Assembly (NCBI RefSeq): GCF_009834875.1
Contig: NZ_WVHT01000002.1
Location: 434,001-498,000, forward strand
Source of the DNA: Hufsiella arboris
GTDB lineage: Bacteria; Bacteroidota; Bacteroidia; Sphingobacteriales; Sphingobacteriaceae
Length of the DNA stretch: 64,000 bases
Direction: 5' to 3'
This document shows, piece after piece, positions 41,198 to 50,330 of the stretch. The first letter of the stretch is position 1; each line of letters begins with the position of its first letter. The position numbers and the translations under genes are program-made. The notes under the pieces were generated by a model. The model saw nothing but the letters and a program-made list of their open reading frames with translations, searched no databases and was not told the DNA's origin.

Positions 41198-41337
41198 TTA
41201 ACAAAATTCAACATTTATATACTGATGAGCAGAAAATGCTCCTTATGGCGGGCAGCGGAATACCTAAAAATACAAATTTTTAATTAGCTCCACCTGGCTT
41301 CGGATCGCGTAGTTGATTCGTTTGAAGTAATGCGTCG

Positions 41338-41808
41338 TTAATGCTCACTGTTTAAAAGCTGGCTTAACTCTTCCAGAACAGGCAGTTGATATGCATAAAT
41401 TTTAATTTTTGCTTCATCAAAAGTAAACCACTCTGCTTTATCAGCTTCCGGAAAATATTGTATTTTGCCCGAATGCGGCGGCCACTCTAACGGAAAATCA
41501 TTTGAACATATAAAGGGGATTTCAAAATTTTCGTTAACCGCGAAAATATGCACCACTTTACCTGCTTTTGTTTTAACAGGCTTCAAAAGTGTGTAGTTAT
41601 CGGATGAAATGCTATTTCCTGTCTCTTCAGTAAATTCGCGCCTTGCAAGATCCCATAGATCTTCCTGGTTGTCGTTTTCGCCTTTTGGAACAGACCAGAC
41701 ACCTGCGTCTTTTTTAACGAAAAAGGGTCCGCCGGGATGAACAAGTAATATTTCAGTTTGTCCTTCGGCAATTCTGTAGGCAAGTATTCCGGCGCTTTCT
41801 TTCGGCAT
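41338..41808 (-). CDS. Nudix hydrolase
   Basis: 156 residues. The Nudix box is complete in GENDNQEDLWDLARREFTEE followed by TG, near residue 43, with the metal-binding glutamates. The N-terminus ESAGILAYRIAEGQTEILLV and the C-terminal WFTFDEAKIKIYAYQLPVLEEL fit a small NTP pyrophosphohydrolase of the MutT/DR1025-type group acting on nucleotide or dinucleotide polyphosphates. The substrate is not decided by sequence. It is a single gene, divergent from msrC. Confidence 0.88.
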   Translation of the reverse strand: MPKESAGILAYRIAEGQTEILLVHPGGPFFVKKDAGVWSVPKGENDNQEDLWDLARREFTEETGNSISSDNYTLLKPVKTKAGKVVHIFAVNENFEIPFICSNDFPLEWPPHSGKIQYFPEADKAEWFTFDEAKIKIYAYQLPVLEELSQLLNSEH

Positions 41809-41911
41809 GGGTAGTAGTTTTCGCTAATTTATCATTCGTCAATGAAACTTTAAAGCAGGTGATACCGGTATAGAAATTTCTTACGTTAATCTAAACCTCT
41901 ATTTTTGTACA

Positions 41912-42394
41912 ATGGCAGAAGATCTTAAAATTATACAGGGACATAAGGAACAGCAATATCAATCATTACTTCCGCAGATTGACGCGCTTGTAGGTGGAGA
42001 AACCGATCTCATTGCAAATCTTGCTAATATATGCGCTGCGTTAAAGGAACAGTTTAACTTTTTTTGGGTAGGCTTTTATTTGGTGAAGGAAAACGAACTG
42101 GTATTAGGGCCTTTCCAGGGGCCGGTAGCATGTACAAGGATTTTACCCGGAAAAGGCGTTTGCGGAACATCCTGGCAAAAAGCGGAAACGCTTATCGTGC
42201 CTGATGTTGAATTGTTCCCCGGCCATATTGCCTGCAGTTCGCTGTCGCGGTCTGAGATTGTTATCCCTTTGATTCACGAAGATAAAGTTTGGGGAGTGTT
42301 GGATGTGGACAGTGAATTTCTAAATCACTTTGATGAAGTTGACGCAGATTATCTGACGCAGATTATAAGATCTTTAAATCCTTCTTATTTTTAA
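41912..42394 (+). CDS. msrC: Free methionine-(R)-sulfoxide reductase, GAF domain
   Basis: 160 residues with one GAF domain. Cysteines occur at residues 74, 84 and 108 (VACTRILPGKGVC and HIACSS), with the same spacing (10 and 24) as the three conserved cysteines of E. coli fRMsr. This suggests it reduces free methionine-R-sulfoxide in the cytoplasm as part of oxidative-stress repair. DVELFPGHIACSS and SEIVIPLIHEDKVWGVLDVD are other family blocks. It is followed closely (10 bp) by the 3-methyladenine glycosylase gene, also a damage-repair gene. Confidence 0.88.
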   Translation: MAEDLKIIQGHKEQQYQSLLPQIDALVGGETDLIANLANICAALKEQFNFFWVGFYLVKENELVLGPFQGPVACTRILPGKGVCGTSWQKAETLIVPDVELFPGHIACSSLSRSEIVIPLIHEDKVWGVLDVDSEFLNHFDEVDADYLTQIIRSLNPSYF

Positions 42395-42404
42395 CTCGCT
42401 TTTG

Positions 42405-43034
42405 ATGAAGTTATCAGATGATTTTTATCGTCGCGAAGACGTCGTGCTTATTGCAAAGGAACTTCTAGGGAAATTTTTGTATACCAGGATAAATGGTATT
42501 GTAACGGGTGGAATGATCGTTGAAACCGAAGCTTACCGAGGGCCCGAAGATAGAGGATCACACGCCTACAACGGCCGTCGAACACCGCGTAATGAAACAA
42601 TGTATGCGGCGGGAGGGCATGTTTATATGTACATCTGCTACGGCATACATGATATGCTTAACATCGTTACCGGACAAGAAGGAACTTCTCATGCAGTATT
42701 AATACGTGCCGTAGATCCGACAGAAGGAATTGACATCATGCGTGAAAGAAGAAATATTTTTGGCAACGACAGTCAGCTCTGTAAAGGGCCGGGCGCATTG
42801 GCGAAAGCTCTTGGCTTGGCAAAAATACATAACGGTACATCATTGCATGGTAGCGAAATATGGATCGAAGACCGAAATGTTAACTATTCAGAAGATCAAA
42901 TTATAGCATCACCGCGAATTGGGATGAATTTTGCAGGGCCGTATAAAACGATTCCGTGGCGATTTTATGTCAAAGGCAACAAAAACGTAAGCGGAAAAAA
43001 ATATACTTCAGTAAACGAGGCAGCTGAAAGTTAG
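42405..43034 (+). CDS. DNA-3-methyladenine glycosylase (AAG/MPG type)
   Basis: 209 residues from the ATG at 42405; an upstream TTG adds one residue. It belongs to the AAG/MPG family that excises alkylated and deaminated purines. Family blocks: GMIVETEAYRGPEDRGSHAY near 45 with the catalytic glutamate, RTPRNETMYAAGGHVYMYIC near 67, and GPGALAKALGL near 130. It begins 10 bp after msrC, and its last 4 bp overlap the convergent omega-amidase gene. The combination suggests a repair operon. Confidence 0.9.
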   Translation: MKLSDDFYRREDVVLIAKELLGKFLYTRINGIVTGGMIVETEAYRGPEDRGSHAYNGRRTPRNETMYAAGGHVYMYICYGIHDMLNIVTGQEGTSHAVLIRAVDPTEGIDIMRERRNIFGNDSQLCKGPGALAKALGLAKIHNGTSLHGSEIWIEDRNVNYSEDQIIASPRIGMNFAGPYKTIPWRFYVKGNKNVSGKKYTSVNEAAES

Positions 43035-43807
43035 TTCTTGAGGCTGAATTTATCCATGTCTCTTAAAAAGGGGAACAGCCGGCGCGTTTTAATCACTTCC
43101 TCCTTTGAAATGGAAAATGTATATAAATCCTCATCATTAGGTTTATAATAAACAGTGTTTCCAACCGGATCGATACACATTGAATCACCTGAATGATAAA
43201 CTTCATTCCCGTCGTGGCCAACACGGTTTACGGCTACAACGAAAGATTGATTTTCGATGGCGCGGGCCGGAATAAGCGCCCTCCATTGAGCCGATCGCCG
43301 TTCTGGCCAATTGGCAACAATCAGAAGCATATCGTATTCGCCTTCAACATTTCGCAGCCAGACAGGAAACCGCAAGTCATAGCATACAGCCAGCCGGATC
43401 TTCCATTCATTTAACTCGACAATGAGTTGTTTTTTTCCGGGAGTGTAATAATCGTCTTCCTTACCCATTCCAAAAAGATGGCGCTTATCATAAAACTCGT
43501 AAGTGCCGTCCGGGCGCATCCAGATCATACGGTTGTAGAAATGTCCTTTTTCCTGAATAATTATGCTTCCGGTAGTAACGGCATCAAATTTTGTCGCCTG
43601 CTCGTGCATCCATGTCATCGTTTTACCTTCCATATTTTCGGCTAGCGACGTATTCATAGTGAAACCGGTACTAAACATTTCCGGTAAGATTATTAAATCA
43701 GTTTTTTCCCTGATGGATGATAAACGGAGAGAAAGGTTTTGTAGGTTTTTATCAATATTTTCCCAAAAAAGATAGGCTTGAAAAGATGTGATTTTTAAAT
43801 TACTCAT
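43031..43807 (-). CDS. Carbon-nitrogen hydrolase, omega-amidase type
   Basis: 258-residue nitrilase-superfamily amidohydrolase with the Glu-Lys-Cys triad: glutamate in LIILPEMFSTGF near 42, lysine in YDKRHLF near 110, cysteine in LAVCYDLRFPVW near 142. The sequence resembles YafV/Nit2, which hydrolyses 2-oxoglutaramate and 2-oxosuccinamate. It sits next to a methionine aminotransferase (55 bp away, same strand). In the known glutamine-transaminase/omega-amidase route, the amide produced by the transaminase is removed by such an enzyme. Its 3' end overlaps the glycosylase gene. Confidence 0.85.
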   Translation of the reverse strand: MSNLKITSFQAYLFWENIDKNLQNLSLRLSSIREKTDLIILPEMFSTGFTMNTSLAENMEGKTMTWMHEQATKFDAVTTGSIIIQEKGHFYNRMIWMRPDGTYEFYDKRHLFGMGKEDDYYTPGKKQLIVELNEWKIRLAVCYDLRFPVWLRNVEGEYDMLLIVANWPERRSAQWRALIPARAIENQSFVVAVNRVGHDGNEVYHSGDSMCIDPVGNTVYYKPNDEDLYTFSISKEEVIKTRRLFPFLRDMDKFSLKN

Positions 43808-43861
43808 CAGCGAAATACCAATTATTTACAAATGTCAGGTAAGTTACAAATTTGCCTTAAA

Positions 43862-45004
43862 TTAAAACTTCAACAATCTTTCAACGGCTTTTTCGAGCGT
43901 TTCTTGTTTTTTAGCAAAACAAAAGCGCAAAAGTCCGTGATCTGTTTTGCTGCTGTAAAATGCCGATTCGGGAATTGATGCAACGCCAAAATCCCTTGTT
44001 AAGCGCATGGCAAGATCGAAATCAGGTTCGTTTGATACATTTTTATACGATGCCATTTGGAAGTAAGACCCGGAACAGGGAAGCAAGTCAAACTTCGTCT
44101 CATTCATTAATTTTCTGAAAAAATCGCGCTTCTCCTGGAAAAATCCCAACAAGCGAAGATATACTTCCTCGTCTTTTAAATAGTCCGCGATAGCATGCTG
44201 CAATGGTGTATTAACGCTAAAAACCTCGTATTGATGCACCTTCCTAAATTCAGTCATTAGTGCAGCAGGAGCGAGGCAGTAGCCTATTTTCCAGCCAGTT
44301 GTATGCAGCAGTTTGCCAAATGATGCACAAATAAAGCTTCGCTCGGCCAGTTCGGGAAACAAAGCCATGCTCAGGTGTTTTTCGCCATCATAAATTAAAT
44401 GCTCATATACTTCGTCGCTTAAAATGAGAATATCCGTTCCTTTTGTTATCCGTATAAGCTGATCAATATCTTTTTGTTTTAAGATACTCCCGGTCGGATT
44501 GTTTGGCGAATTAAGGATGATCATTCGCGTATGAGAGTTTATGGCCTTCTTTACATTATCCCAGTCGATTTTATAAGGCGGGTCGAGTTTAAACGTTTTA
44601 ACTACTCCGCCGAAAAGCCTGACGGCCGGAGCATAACTGTCGTATGCCGGTTCAAAAACTATTACTTCGTCATCCGGCCTGATAGTTGAACCGATTGCTG
44701 AAAACAGCGCCTGGGTTCCGCCTGCAGTTACAGTAATTTCACTGTCCGGGTTATATTGCGCCTGATATAGCAGTTCGTTTTTTTCGGCAATTCGTTCACG
44801 TAATTTCATCACACCAGCCATTGGTGCGTACTGATTATGTCCGGCTTTAAAACTACTGACGACGAGCTCGGTTAGTTCCGGATCGCAATCATAATCCGGA
44901 AAACCCTGTGATAGATTGATTGCGCCGGTTTCAGCAGCCAATTGTGACATTACCGTGAAAATGGTCGTTCCTGTAGCCGGTAGCTTTGAATGTAGATATA
45001 GCAT
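43862..45004 (-). CDS. Methionine/aromatic aminotransferase (YbdL-like)
   Basis: 380 residues from the ATG at 45004. Fold I PLP aminotransferase. Family features are INLSQGFPDYDCDPEL near 34, NSPNNPTGSIL near 170, the PLP lysine in SFGKLLHTTGWKIGYC near 232, and LLRFCFAKKQE at the end. The group is close to methionine aminotransferase YbdL and kynurenine-oxoglutarate aminotransferases, and can use glutamine as amino donor. It is adjacent to the omega-amidase gene (55 bp), which supports the glutamine transaminase-omega-amidase pathway for 4-methylthio-2-oxobutyrate recycling. Confidence 0.88.
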   Translation of the reverse strand: MLYLHSKLPATGTTIFTVMSQLAAETGAINLSQGFPDYDCDPELTELVVSSFKAGHNQYAPMAGVMKLRERIAEKNELLYQAQYNPDSEITVTAGGTQALFSAIGSTIRPDDEVIVFEPAYDSYAPAVRLFGGVVKTFKLDPPYKIDWDNVKKAINSHTRMIILNSPNNPTGSILKQKDIDQLIRITKGTDILILSDEVYEHLIYDGEKHLSMALFPELAERSFICASFGKLLHTTGWKIGYCLAPAALMTEFRKVHQYEVFSVNTPLQHAIADYLKDEEVYLRLLGFFQEKRDFFRKLMNETKFDLLPCSGSYFQMASYKNVSNEPDFDLAMRLTRDFGVASIPESAFYSSKTDHGLLRFCFAKKQETLEKAVERLLKF

Positions 45005-45116
45005 CAACGCTAAATTAAGAGGTATCTTTTAATATTGGCAATTTCTGTGTGCATTTGCTGTGTGTATAAGTAAATAGTTATTTTTAGCGCTTGTTAGCCC
45101 TTATTTTATCGCAGAT

Positions 45117-46082
45117 ATGAAAAAGTTGTCCTTCTTATATATCGCTGTCCTTTTAGTTTGCTCATGTAGTCAGAAAAAAAAATCTGCGGTTCCGAAAGTT
45201 GGATTTATAGAAGCTTTCCAGGACGAAACGGTAGGCCAGGCTAAAAATGGTTTTACAGACGCACTGGCGGAGAATGGGTTTAGTGAAAAAAAGAACACTG
45301 TTGAACTGGTTTATCGGAATGCCCAGGGAGATATTCCAACTTTAAGCCAGATTGTCAATTACTTTATTTCCGAGGATGTGGATATAATTGCGAGCAGCAC
45401 CACCCTGGCAACCTTATCAGCCATTCAGAAAACGAAAAAAATACCTGTGTTTATGATGGTGTCGCCAACGCCCGAGCGTATGAAGGTACTTGATAAAGAT
45501 GGTAAGGCTCCGGCTAATCTTTTCGGCGTGATGGAAGATCTCGGTTATATCGACACCTCTTTTACTATAATCACTCAACTCGTTAAACCCAAGGGAAACA
45601 AATTGCTGGTAGGCATGATCTATAATCAGTCTGAACCCCAGTCAGCCGATGCTGTTGAAAAAATCAAACAGCTTGCTGCGCGGTTAAACGTAACTGTCGA
45701 AGCTATGCCTGTTAATACCTCTGCCGACGCGCAACTTATTACCCAGTCTTTGCTTTCAAAAAATCCGGATGCTTTTTTTGCCAATCCTGATAATACTGTT
45801 TTTGCATCTTTCGAAACGATCGTTAAAAGCTGTAATGGTAAAAATATTCCCATTTTTACCAGTGAGGCCGGTTTAGTGAAACGGGGAGCGGTGGCCGCTT
45901 ATGGTGCCGACATGTATCAATGGGGCTATCAGTCGGGCTTGCAGGCTGCGAAATTTCTCAAGACTGGGAGTACATCCGGATTGAAGCCGGAGATGGTAAA
46001 AGTTAGAAAAAGAGTTTATAATGCGGACGCGGCAAGTCGTTTTCATTTGAATATTCCTTCAACTTTCGAAGCCGTTAAATAA
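45117..46082 (+). CDS. ABC transporter substrate-binding lipoprotein, TrpX-like
   Basis: 321 residues with a lipoprotein signal (LYIAVLLVCSCSQ) giving a lipobox at cysteine 16 or 18. The family is ABC_sub_bind (TrpX type): VGFIEAFQDETVGQAKNGF near 29, DVDIIASSTTLATLSAIQ near 88, FMMVSPTPERMKVL near 112, ADAFFANPDNTVF-like blocks near 218 and AAYGADMYQWGYQSGLQAAK near 258. Relatives bind tryptophan or another aromatic or small compound; the substrate here is unknown. It is the first gene of a three-gene ABC operon with the permease beginning directly at its stop. Confidence 0.85.
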   Translation: MKKLSFLYIAVLLVCSCSQKKKSAVPKVGFIEAFQDETVGQAKNGFTDALAENGFSEKKNTVELVYRNAQGDIPTLSQIVNYFISEDVDIIASSTTLATLSAIQKTKKIPVFMMVSPTPERMKVLDKDGKAPANLFGVMEDLGYIDTSFTIITQLVKPKGNKLLVGMIYNQSEPQSADAVEKIKQLAARLNVTVEAMPVNTSADAQLITQSLLSKNPDAFFANPDNTVFASFETIVKSCNGKNIPIFTSEAGLVKRGAVAAYGADMYQWGYQSGLQAAKFLKTGSTSGLKPEMVKVRKRVYNADAASRFHLNIPSTFEAVK

Positions 46083-46952
46083 ATGGAGTTTTACCTGGCA
46101 GCGGTACTTCAGGGTTTATGTTTTTGCGGAATAGCGGCCGGTATTTACATCTCCATGAAGATTTTTAATATACCTGATATTACCACCGACGGCAGTTATA
46201 CTTTGGGAGCGGTTGTAACTGCAATAATGCTTTCTCACGAGATTTCCTGGTATTTTATTTTGCCTGTTGTATTGCTTGCGGGTGCGCTTGCGGGAAGTAT
46301 TACCGGGTTCATTCATACTAAATTGAAAATAAGCGCCTTATTGTCCGGTATTTTAGTGATGACAGCCTTGTACTCGGTCAATTTAAAATTGATGGGCCGT
46401 TCAAATCTGCCTTCGTTAAACTATATCGGACTGTTTTCCGGAAGTTCTCTGATTCCGTCTTCTACCGGTGGCTCATTGACGATACTTGTCGCCTTTATAG
46501 TTATTTTGGGTCTGATCATCGGATATGTTTTGATTACGGATTTTGGACTGGCTATGCGCGCTACCGGAAACAGTGAATCGATGATAAGGGCGTTGGGCAT
46601 TAATTCGGATCGCATGAAGATCATCGGTTTGGCGATGGCAAACGCGTTAACAGCTGTAAGCGGGTTCCTGATGGCGCAATTACAAGGATTTACAGACATT
46701 AACATGGGAATAGGGATTGTAATTGTAGGTCTCGGTTCCGTCATCATTGGCGATACCGCCATCCGCCGCTTCCATATTACCTTGGTGTGGTTAAGCCTCT
46801 TACTTGTTTTTTCCGGTGCGGTTATTTTTCAACTCGTCTTAGCTTTTACCCTCAGTATCGGCGTTGATCCTAATTTACTGAAGCTGGTAACCGCGGTGTT
46901 CGTGCTCCTGATCGTTGCTCTTACCCAGTTGTCTTTTAAACGAAATGATTAA
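46083..46952 (+). CDS. ABC transporter permease, TrpY-like
   Basis: 289-residue membrane protein with about eight helices, of the BPD_transp_2 type used by branched-chain amino acid and TrpXYZ systems. Blocks include FNIPDITTDGSYTLGAVV near 28, the loop GSITGFIHTKLKISALLSG near 71, and RATGNSESMIRALGINSDRM near 160 (cytoplasmic EAA-like loop for the ATPase). It starts right after the substrate-binding protein and its last 8 bp overlap the ATPase gene. Confidence 0.88.
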   Translation: MEFYLAAVLQGLCFCGIAAGIYISMKIFNIPDITTDGSYTLGAVVTAIMLSHEISWYFILPVVLLAGALAGSITGFIHTKLKISALLSGILVMTALYSVNLKLMGRSNLPSLNYIGLFSGSSLIPSSTGGSLTILVAFIVILGLIIGYVLITDFGLAMRATGNSESMIRALGINSDRMKIIGLAMANALTAVSGFLMAQLQGFTDINMGIGIVIVGLGSVIIGDTAIRRFHITLVWLSLLLVFSGAVIFQLVLAFTLSIGVDPNLLKLVTAVFVLLIVALTQLSFKRND

Positions 46953-47694
46953 GTTAACAAGCGTAGGCAAGGATTTCAATAAGGGGAAAGCCAATCATGT
47001 TCAGGCTTTGTCTGATATTAACTTCGAGGTAAACGAAAAGCAGTTCGTTGTCATTTTGGGAGCAAATGGTTCGGGTAAATCTACCTTGCTTAATTTAATC
47101 TCGGGAAATCTCTTTCCTTCCTCAGGAACTATTTATTTTGACAATACAGAGGTTACCCGTCTGCCTGACTTTCAAAGGAGCCGCTGGATTGCCCGCGTGT
47201 TTCAAAACCCGCTTAGCGGAACAGCTCCCGACCTTACCATTCTTGATAATTTCCGGCTGGCAGCGCTAAGGTCAAAGTCAAAAAAACTTTCGATAGGAGC
47301 GACAGACTCATTCAAAAAGCTGGTTCAGGAGAAGATTTCAACATTGGGAATGGGGCTGGAAGATAAAGTTTATCAACCCGTTGGAAGTCTATCAGGTGGT
47401 CAGCGACAAGCAGTTACATTGCTGATGAGTACCATGGACGAAACCAGGATATTGTTACTCGATGAGCCAACGGCGGCGCTTGATCCCAGGTCTGCGGCCT
47501 TGGTTATGCAAACCGCTAATCGTATTATTTCCGAAAATAACCTAACTGCGGTTATGGTAACACATAATTTGAAAGACGCGTACAATTATGGAAACCGAGT
47601 TGTTCAACTAGCGGAAGGTAAGATTATCAGAGATCTCAATACCGAAGAAAAAGCTGCGTTAAACGAAGCCGATTTATTTCACTGGTTTACTTAA
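46945..47694 (+). CDS. ABC transporter ATP-binding protein, TrpZ-like
   Basis: 249 residues from the ATG at 46945, which overlaps the permease stop by 8 bp; an upstream frame start is only a read of that gene. Walker A GANGSGKST near 39, signature LSGGQRQAVTLLMS near 150, Walker B ILLLDEPTAALDPRS near 170, and the H-loop in VMVTHNLKDAYNYG near 205. It powers the importer coded by the two previous genes. Its 3' end overlaps the convergent glycosyltransferase gene by 8 bp. Confidence 0.9.
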   Translation: MIKLTSVGKDFNKGKANHVQALSDINFEVNEKQFVVILGANGSGKSTLLNLISGNLFPSSGTIYFDNTEVTRLPDFQRSRWIARVFQNPLSGTAPDLTILDNFRLAALRSKSKKLSIGATDSFKKLVQEKISTLGMGLEDKVYQPVGSLSGGQRQAVTLLMSTMDETRILLLDEPTAALDPRSAALVMQTANRIISENNLTAVMVTHNLKDAYNYGNRVVQLAEGKIIRDLNTEEKAALNEADLFHWFT

Positions 47695-48700
47695 ACGTTA
47701 ACTGGTTGAATTTCTTTATGCCTTTCACAAAGTAGTCGTACACGATGCTTCCCGGGTAAAAACCTGTAAGCGTCTGTCCGCCTTTTACCGGGATGTTTTT
47801 CTTGCGCACATTTCTCAAAAAATACCAGTGTGCCTTACTTACCGATCGGGCGTTTGCAAACTGACCAATGCTTAAAAACCGGCCAATCGTTATCAGGTCG
47901 AGGAAGTGCCTGATAATAATAATCCTGGTCGCCTTGAAAGGTGGAAGATTCTTCTTTAGCATCATCAGGCTGTTTCTGAAGTTAAGATATGTTTTGAACG
48001 GACTTCCCGTATTTAATGTTCCTGCGCCAACATGGTAAACCGTTGACTGCGCACAGTACATGATTTTATAGCCCAGGTTTTTTAGCCTCCAGCAGATGTC
48101 AATTTCCTCCATGTGCGAAAAAAACACTTCATCGAAGCCTTTGACTTCCTTCCAGCAGCTTTTCCTGATGAAAAATGCCGCCCCCGAAGCCCAGAATATC
48201 TCACGGTCATCATCATACTGGCCGTCGTCTTTTTCTACATAATCAAATATCCTTCCGCGGCAGAAAGGATAGCCATACCGGTCGATATAACCTCCGGCCG
48301 CACCCGCATATTCAAATGATCCTTTTTCATGAAAGGCCTTTATTTTAGGTTGCGCGGCTGCAATTGACGGGTCCGTTACCATCACTTTGATAACTGGTTC
48401 TATCCATCCGGGAGTTACTTCAACATCCGAGTTTAAAAGGACGAAATAGTCCGATTCGATATGTTCGAGAATATGGTTATAACCGCCGGCGTAGCCGTAG
48501 TTTTTATCGTTAACAAGAATTTTAATTCCTGGAAAATTCTCCTTCACAAATTCTAATGAATCATCTGTTGACGCGTTATCACCAACATATATTTCGAGAT
48601 TTTGATAAGTAGAATTGTATACGGAGGACAGATATTTTTCAAGAAGCAGTTTTCCATTCCAGTTAAGGATTACAACGGCAACTTTTGGGAATTCACTCAT
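47687..48700 (-). CDS. Glycosyltransferase family 2
   Basis: 337 residues from the ATG at 48700 (MSEFPKVAVVILNWNGKLLL); the longer frame adds an unlikely 11-residue extension. It is an inverting GT-A enzyme using a nucleotide sugar. The donor-site aspartates are in VGDNASTDDS near 42 and LLNSDVEVTPGWI near 88, and HMEEIDICWRLKNLGYKIMY near 198 is the typical ED block of rhamnosyl- or GlcNAc-transferases. There is no clear transmembrane helix. It is 22 bp after the lipid A acyltransferase, suggesting lipopolysaccharide assembly. Confidence 0.85.
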   Translation of the reverse strand: MSEFPKVAVVILNWNGKLLLEKYLSSVYNSTYQNLEIYVGDNASTDDSLEFVKENFPGIKILVNDKNYGYAGGYNHILEHIESDYFVLLNSDVEVTPGWIEPVIKVMVTDPSIAAAQPKIKAFHEKGSFEYAGAAGGYIDRYGYPFCRGRIFDYVEKDDGQYDDDREIFWASGAAFFIRKSCWKEVKGFDEVFFSHMEEIDICWRLKNLGYKIMYCAQSTVYHVGAGTLNTGSPFKTYLNFRNSLMMLKKNLPPFKATRIIIIRHFLDLITIGRFLSIGQFANARSVSKAHWYFLRNVRKKNIPVKGGQTLTGFYPGSIVYDYFVKGIKKFNQLTFK

Positions 48701-48722
48701 AATAAAACGTTTCTTGATAAGG

Positions 48723-49622
48723 TTAGCCGGCAAAAGATGGTTTTTCCTGAATTTCTTTTGGCTGGAATTTCCAGCGTTTATGCGACCATAACCAAAGTTC
48801 CGGCTTTCTGCGAATGATTTCCTCTAAAGTTTTTGTGTGAAGATCAGTCAGTTCGTAGTCGGCGGTATCTTTGGGATGATCTGTTAAGTGGATAAAAGTA
48901 TTTTCGTAATAACCACGCTTTATCCTGTTCATGTGGCAAAATATAACAGGATACCCGGTCAGCTTCGCGATTTTTTCGACGCCTAAAAAGACCGCCGTTT
49001 TTTGATTCAGGAACTCTGTGAAATACTGGGTTTCGCTTTCTACGGGCGTTTGATCGCCAACCAGTACCCCGCAAAACGTTTGTTGTTTCATCTCGATGAA
49101 TTTTCGCAGTGTACCTTTCATTGGCACCATTACCGCTCCGAATTTTGACCTGATGCGGTTCATGAAAACTTCAAAACTTTTATCGCTGAGTGGTTTATAA
49201 ACTATAAGTGTCGGCGAATTATAGGTTGCCGTAACAATTAAAGATCCCCATTCCCAGTTTGCGTAATGACCGGTAACAGCCAGCACTGATTTTTGCTGAT
49301 CAAAATAATCCTGCAGCACTTCAGGGTTATTCATCCGGAAACGTTTTTTTATAGATTTTTTCGACAGCGTTAGCATTTTCGCCGTCTCAAGCATTTGATC
49401 GCTTAGATATTTAAAGAAGTTTTTCTCAATCAGCAAACGTTCTTCGTCAGTCTTTTCCGGAAATGCATTGGCCAGATTTCCTCTAACCACATCCTGGCGG
49501 TAATGTGCTACATAGTATAAAATAACGTACAAAAAATTTGAAAGCAGGTATAATAACGGAAAGGGAAGCAGCGCTATTAAGTAAAGCATGAGTGCCTGTA
49601 AATAGAATAGTGCTTTTTTCAT
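48723..49622 (-). CDS. Lipid A biosynthesis acyltransferase (LpxL/HtrB family)
   Basis: 299 residues with a membrane-anchoring N-terminal helix (LYLIALLPFPLLYLLSNFLY). The acyltransferase motif HYANWEWGS near 118 supplies the histidine and acidic residue, and GTLRKFIEMKQQTFCGVLVG near 160 and DQTPVESETQ near 182 are other family blocks. It would add a secondary acyl chain to the lipid A precursor. It precedes the glycosyltransferase by 22 bp, supporting an envelope role. The ATG at 49622 is the natural start. Confidence 0.88.
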   Translation of the reverse strand: MKKALFYLQALMLYLIALLPFPLLYLLSNFLYVILYYVAHYRQDVVRGNLANAFPEKTDEERLLIEKNFFKYLSDQMLETAKMLTLSKKSIKKRFRMNNPEVLQDYFDQQKSVLAVTGHYANWEWGSLIVTATYNSPTLIVYKPLSDKSFEVFMNRIRSKFGAVMVPMKGTLRKFIEMKQQTFCGVLVGDQTPVESETQYFTEFLNQKTAVFLGVEKIAKLTGYPVIFCHMNRIKRGYYENTFIHLTDHPKDTADYELTDLHTKTLEEIIRRKPELWLWSHKRWKFQPKEIQEKPSFAG

Positions 49623-49715
49623 CCGGTTTGTTAACGTTTACCCGCTATGTGCCAATTGGGTGTAATCGATTTAATGGTTACTTTCGCGATTGAAAGCACA
49701 AACTTATAAGTTACA

Positions 49716-50324
49716 ATGGAGAATGCCGCAATTGTACCGCTATTTTATTTACCTCCTGTTAGTTATTACACAAAACTGATCCAGTATAAAAACAACTTAT
49801 CTATTGAAGCCTGTGAAAATTTTCCGAAGCAGACTTATCGTAACCGGGCTGTAATTCAGTCGCATAATGGCAGGCTAAATTTGATCGTACCGGTTATCAA
49901 AGGTTCCAAATCGCATACAAAAATTAAAGATGTTAAAATCAGTTACGATTTCAACTGGCAGCGCGAGCATTGGTTGAGCTTACAGACATGTTACAGAACA
50001 TCGGCTTTTTTTGAGTTTTATGAAGATGAATTTTCCGGCCTTTATTCTACCCGTCACAATTTTCTGTTTGATTATAACCTAGGGATATTTGAATTGATCA
50101 ATAAGCTGTTAAAAATTAAGTTATCGTACGATTTCACTATCGCTTATGAAAAAAACTACGACGCTGCCGTAGACCTGCGCGAAAGTATCCATCCTAAAAA
50201 AGCTTCTGCGGAAAAACATAAACCGTACTTTCAGGTTTTTGAAGATCGAAACGGGTTTATGCCTGGCTTGAGTATCGTTGACCTGTTATTTAATCAGGGT
50301 CCGAATTCTTTAAACTATTTATAA
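49716..50324 (+). CDS. WbqC family protein
   Basis: 202 residues of the WbqC-like family found in many Bacteroidota. Recognisable blocks are PLFYLPPVSYYTKLIQYKNN at the N-terminus, YRNRAVIQSHNGRLNLIVPV near 40, ISYDFNWQREHWLSLQTCYR near 75, and the SIVDLLFNQGPNSLNYL tail. The biochemical function is not established; some relatives lie in O-antigen gene clusters. It is 6 bp before corA and probably cotranscribed. It is divergent from the acyltransferase. Confidence 0.88.
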   Translation: MENAAIVPLFYLPPVSYYTKLIQYKNNLSIEACENFPKQTYRNRAVIQSHNGRLNLIVPVIKGSKSHTKIKDVKISYDFNWQREHWLSLQTCYRTSAFFEFYEDEFSGLYSTRHNFLFDYNLGIFELINKLLKIKLSYDFTIAYEKNYDAAVDLRESIHPKKASAEKHKPYFQVFEDRNGFMPGLSIVDLLFNQGPNSLNYL

Positions 50325-50330
50325 GCGTTA

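Noticed and set aside
45068-45095. AAATAGTTATTT near the ABC operon as a third copy of the operator
   Set aside because: It lacks the GCTA core and the 9-bp arms of the two operators; AT-rich chance match.
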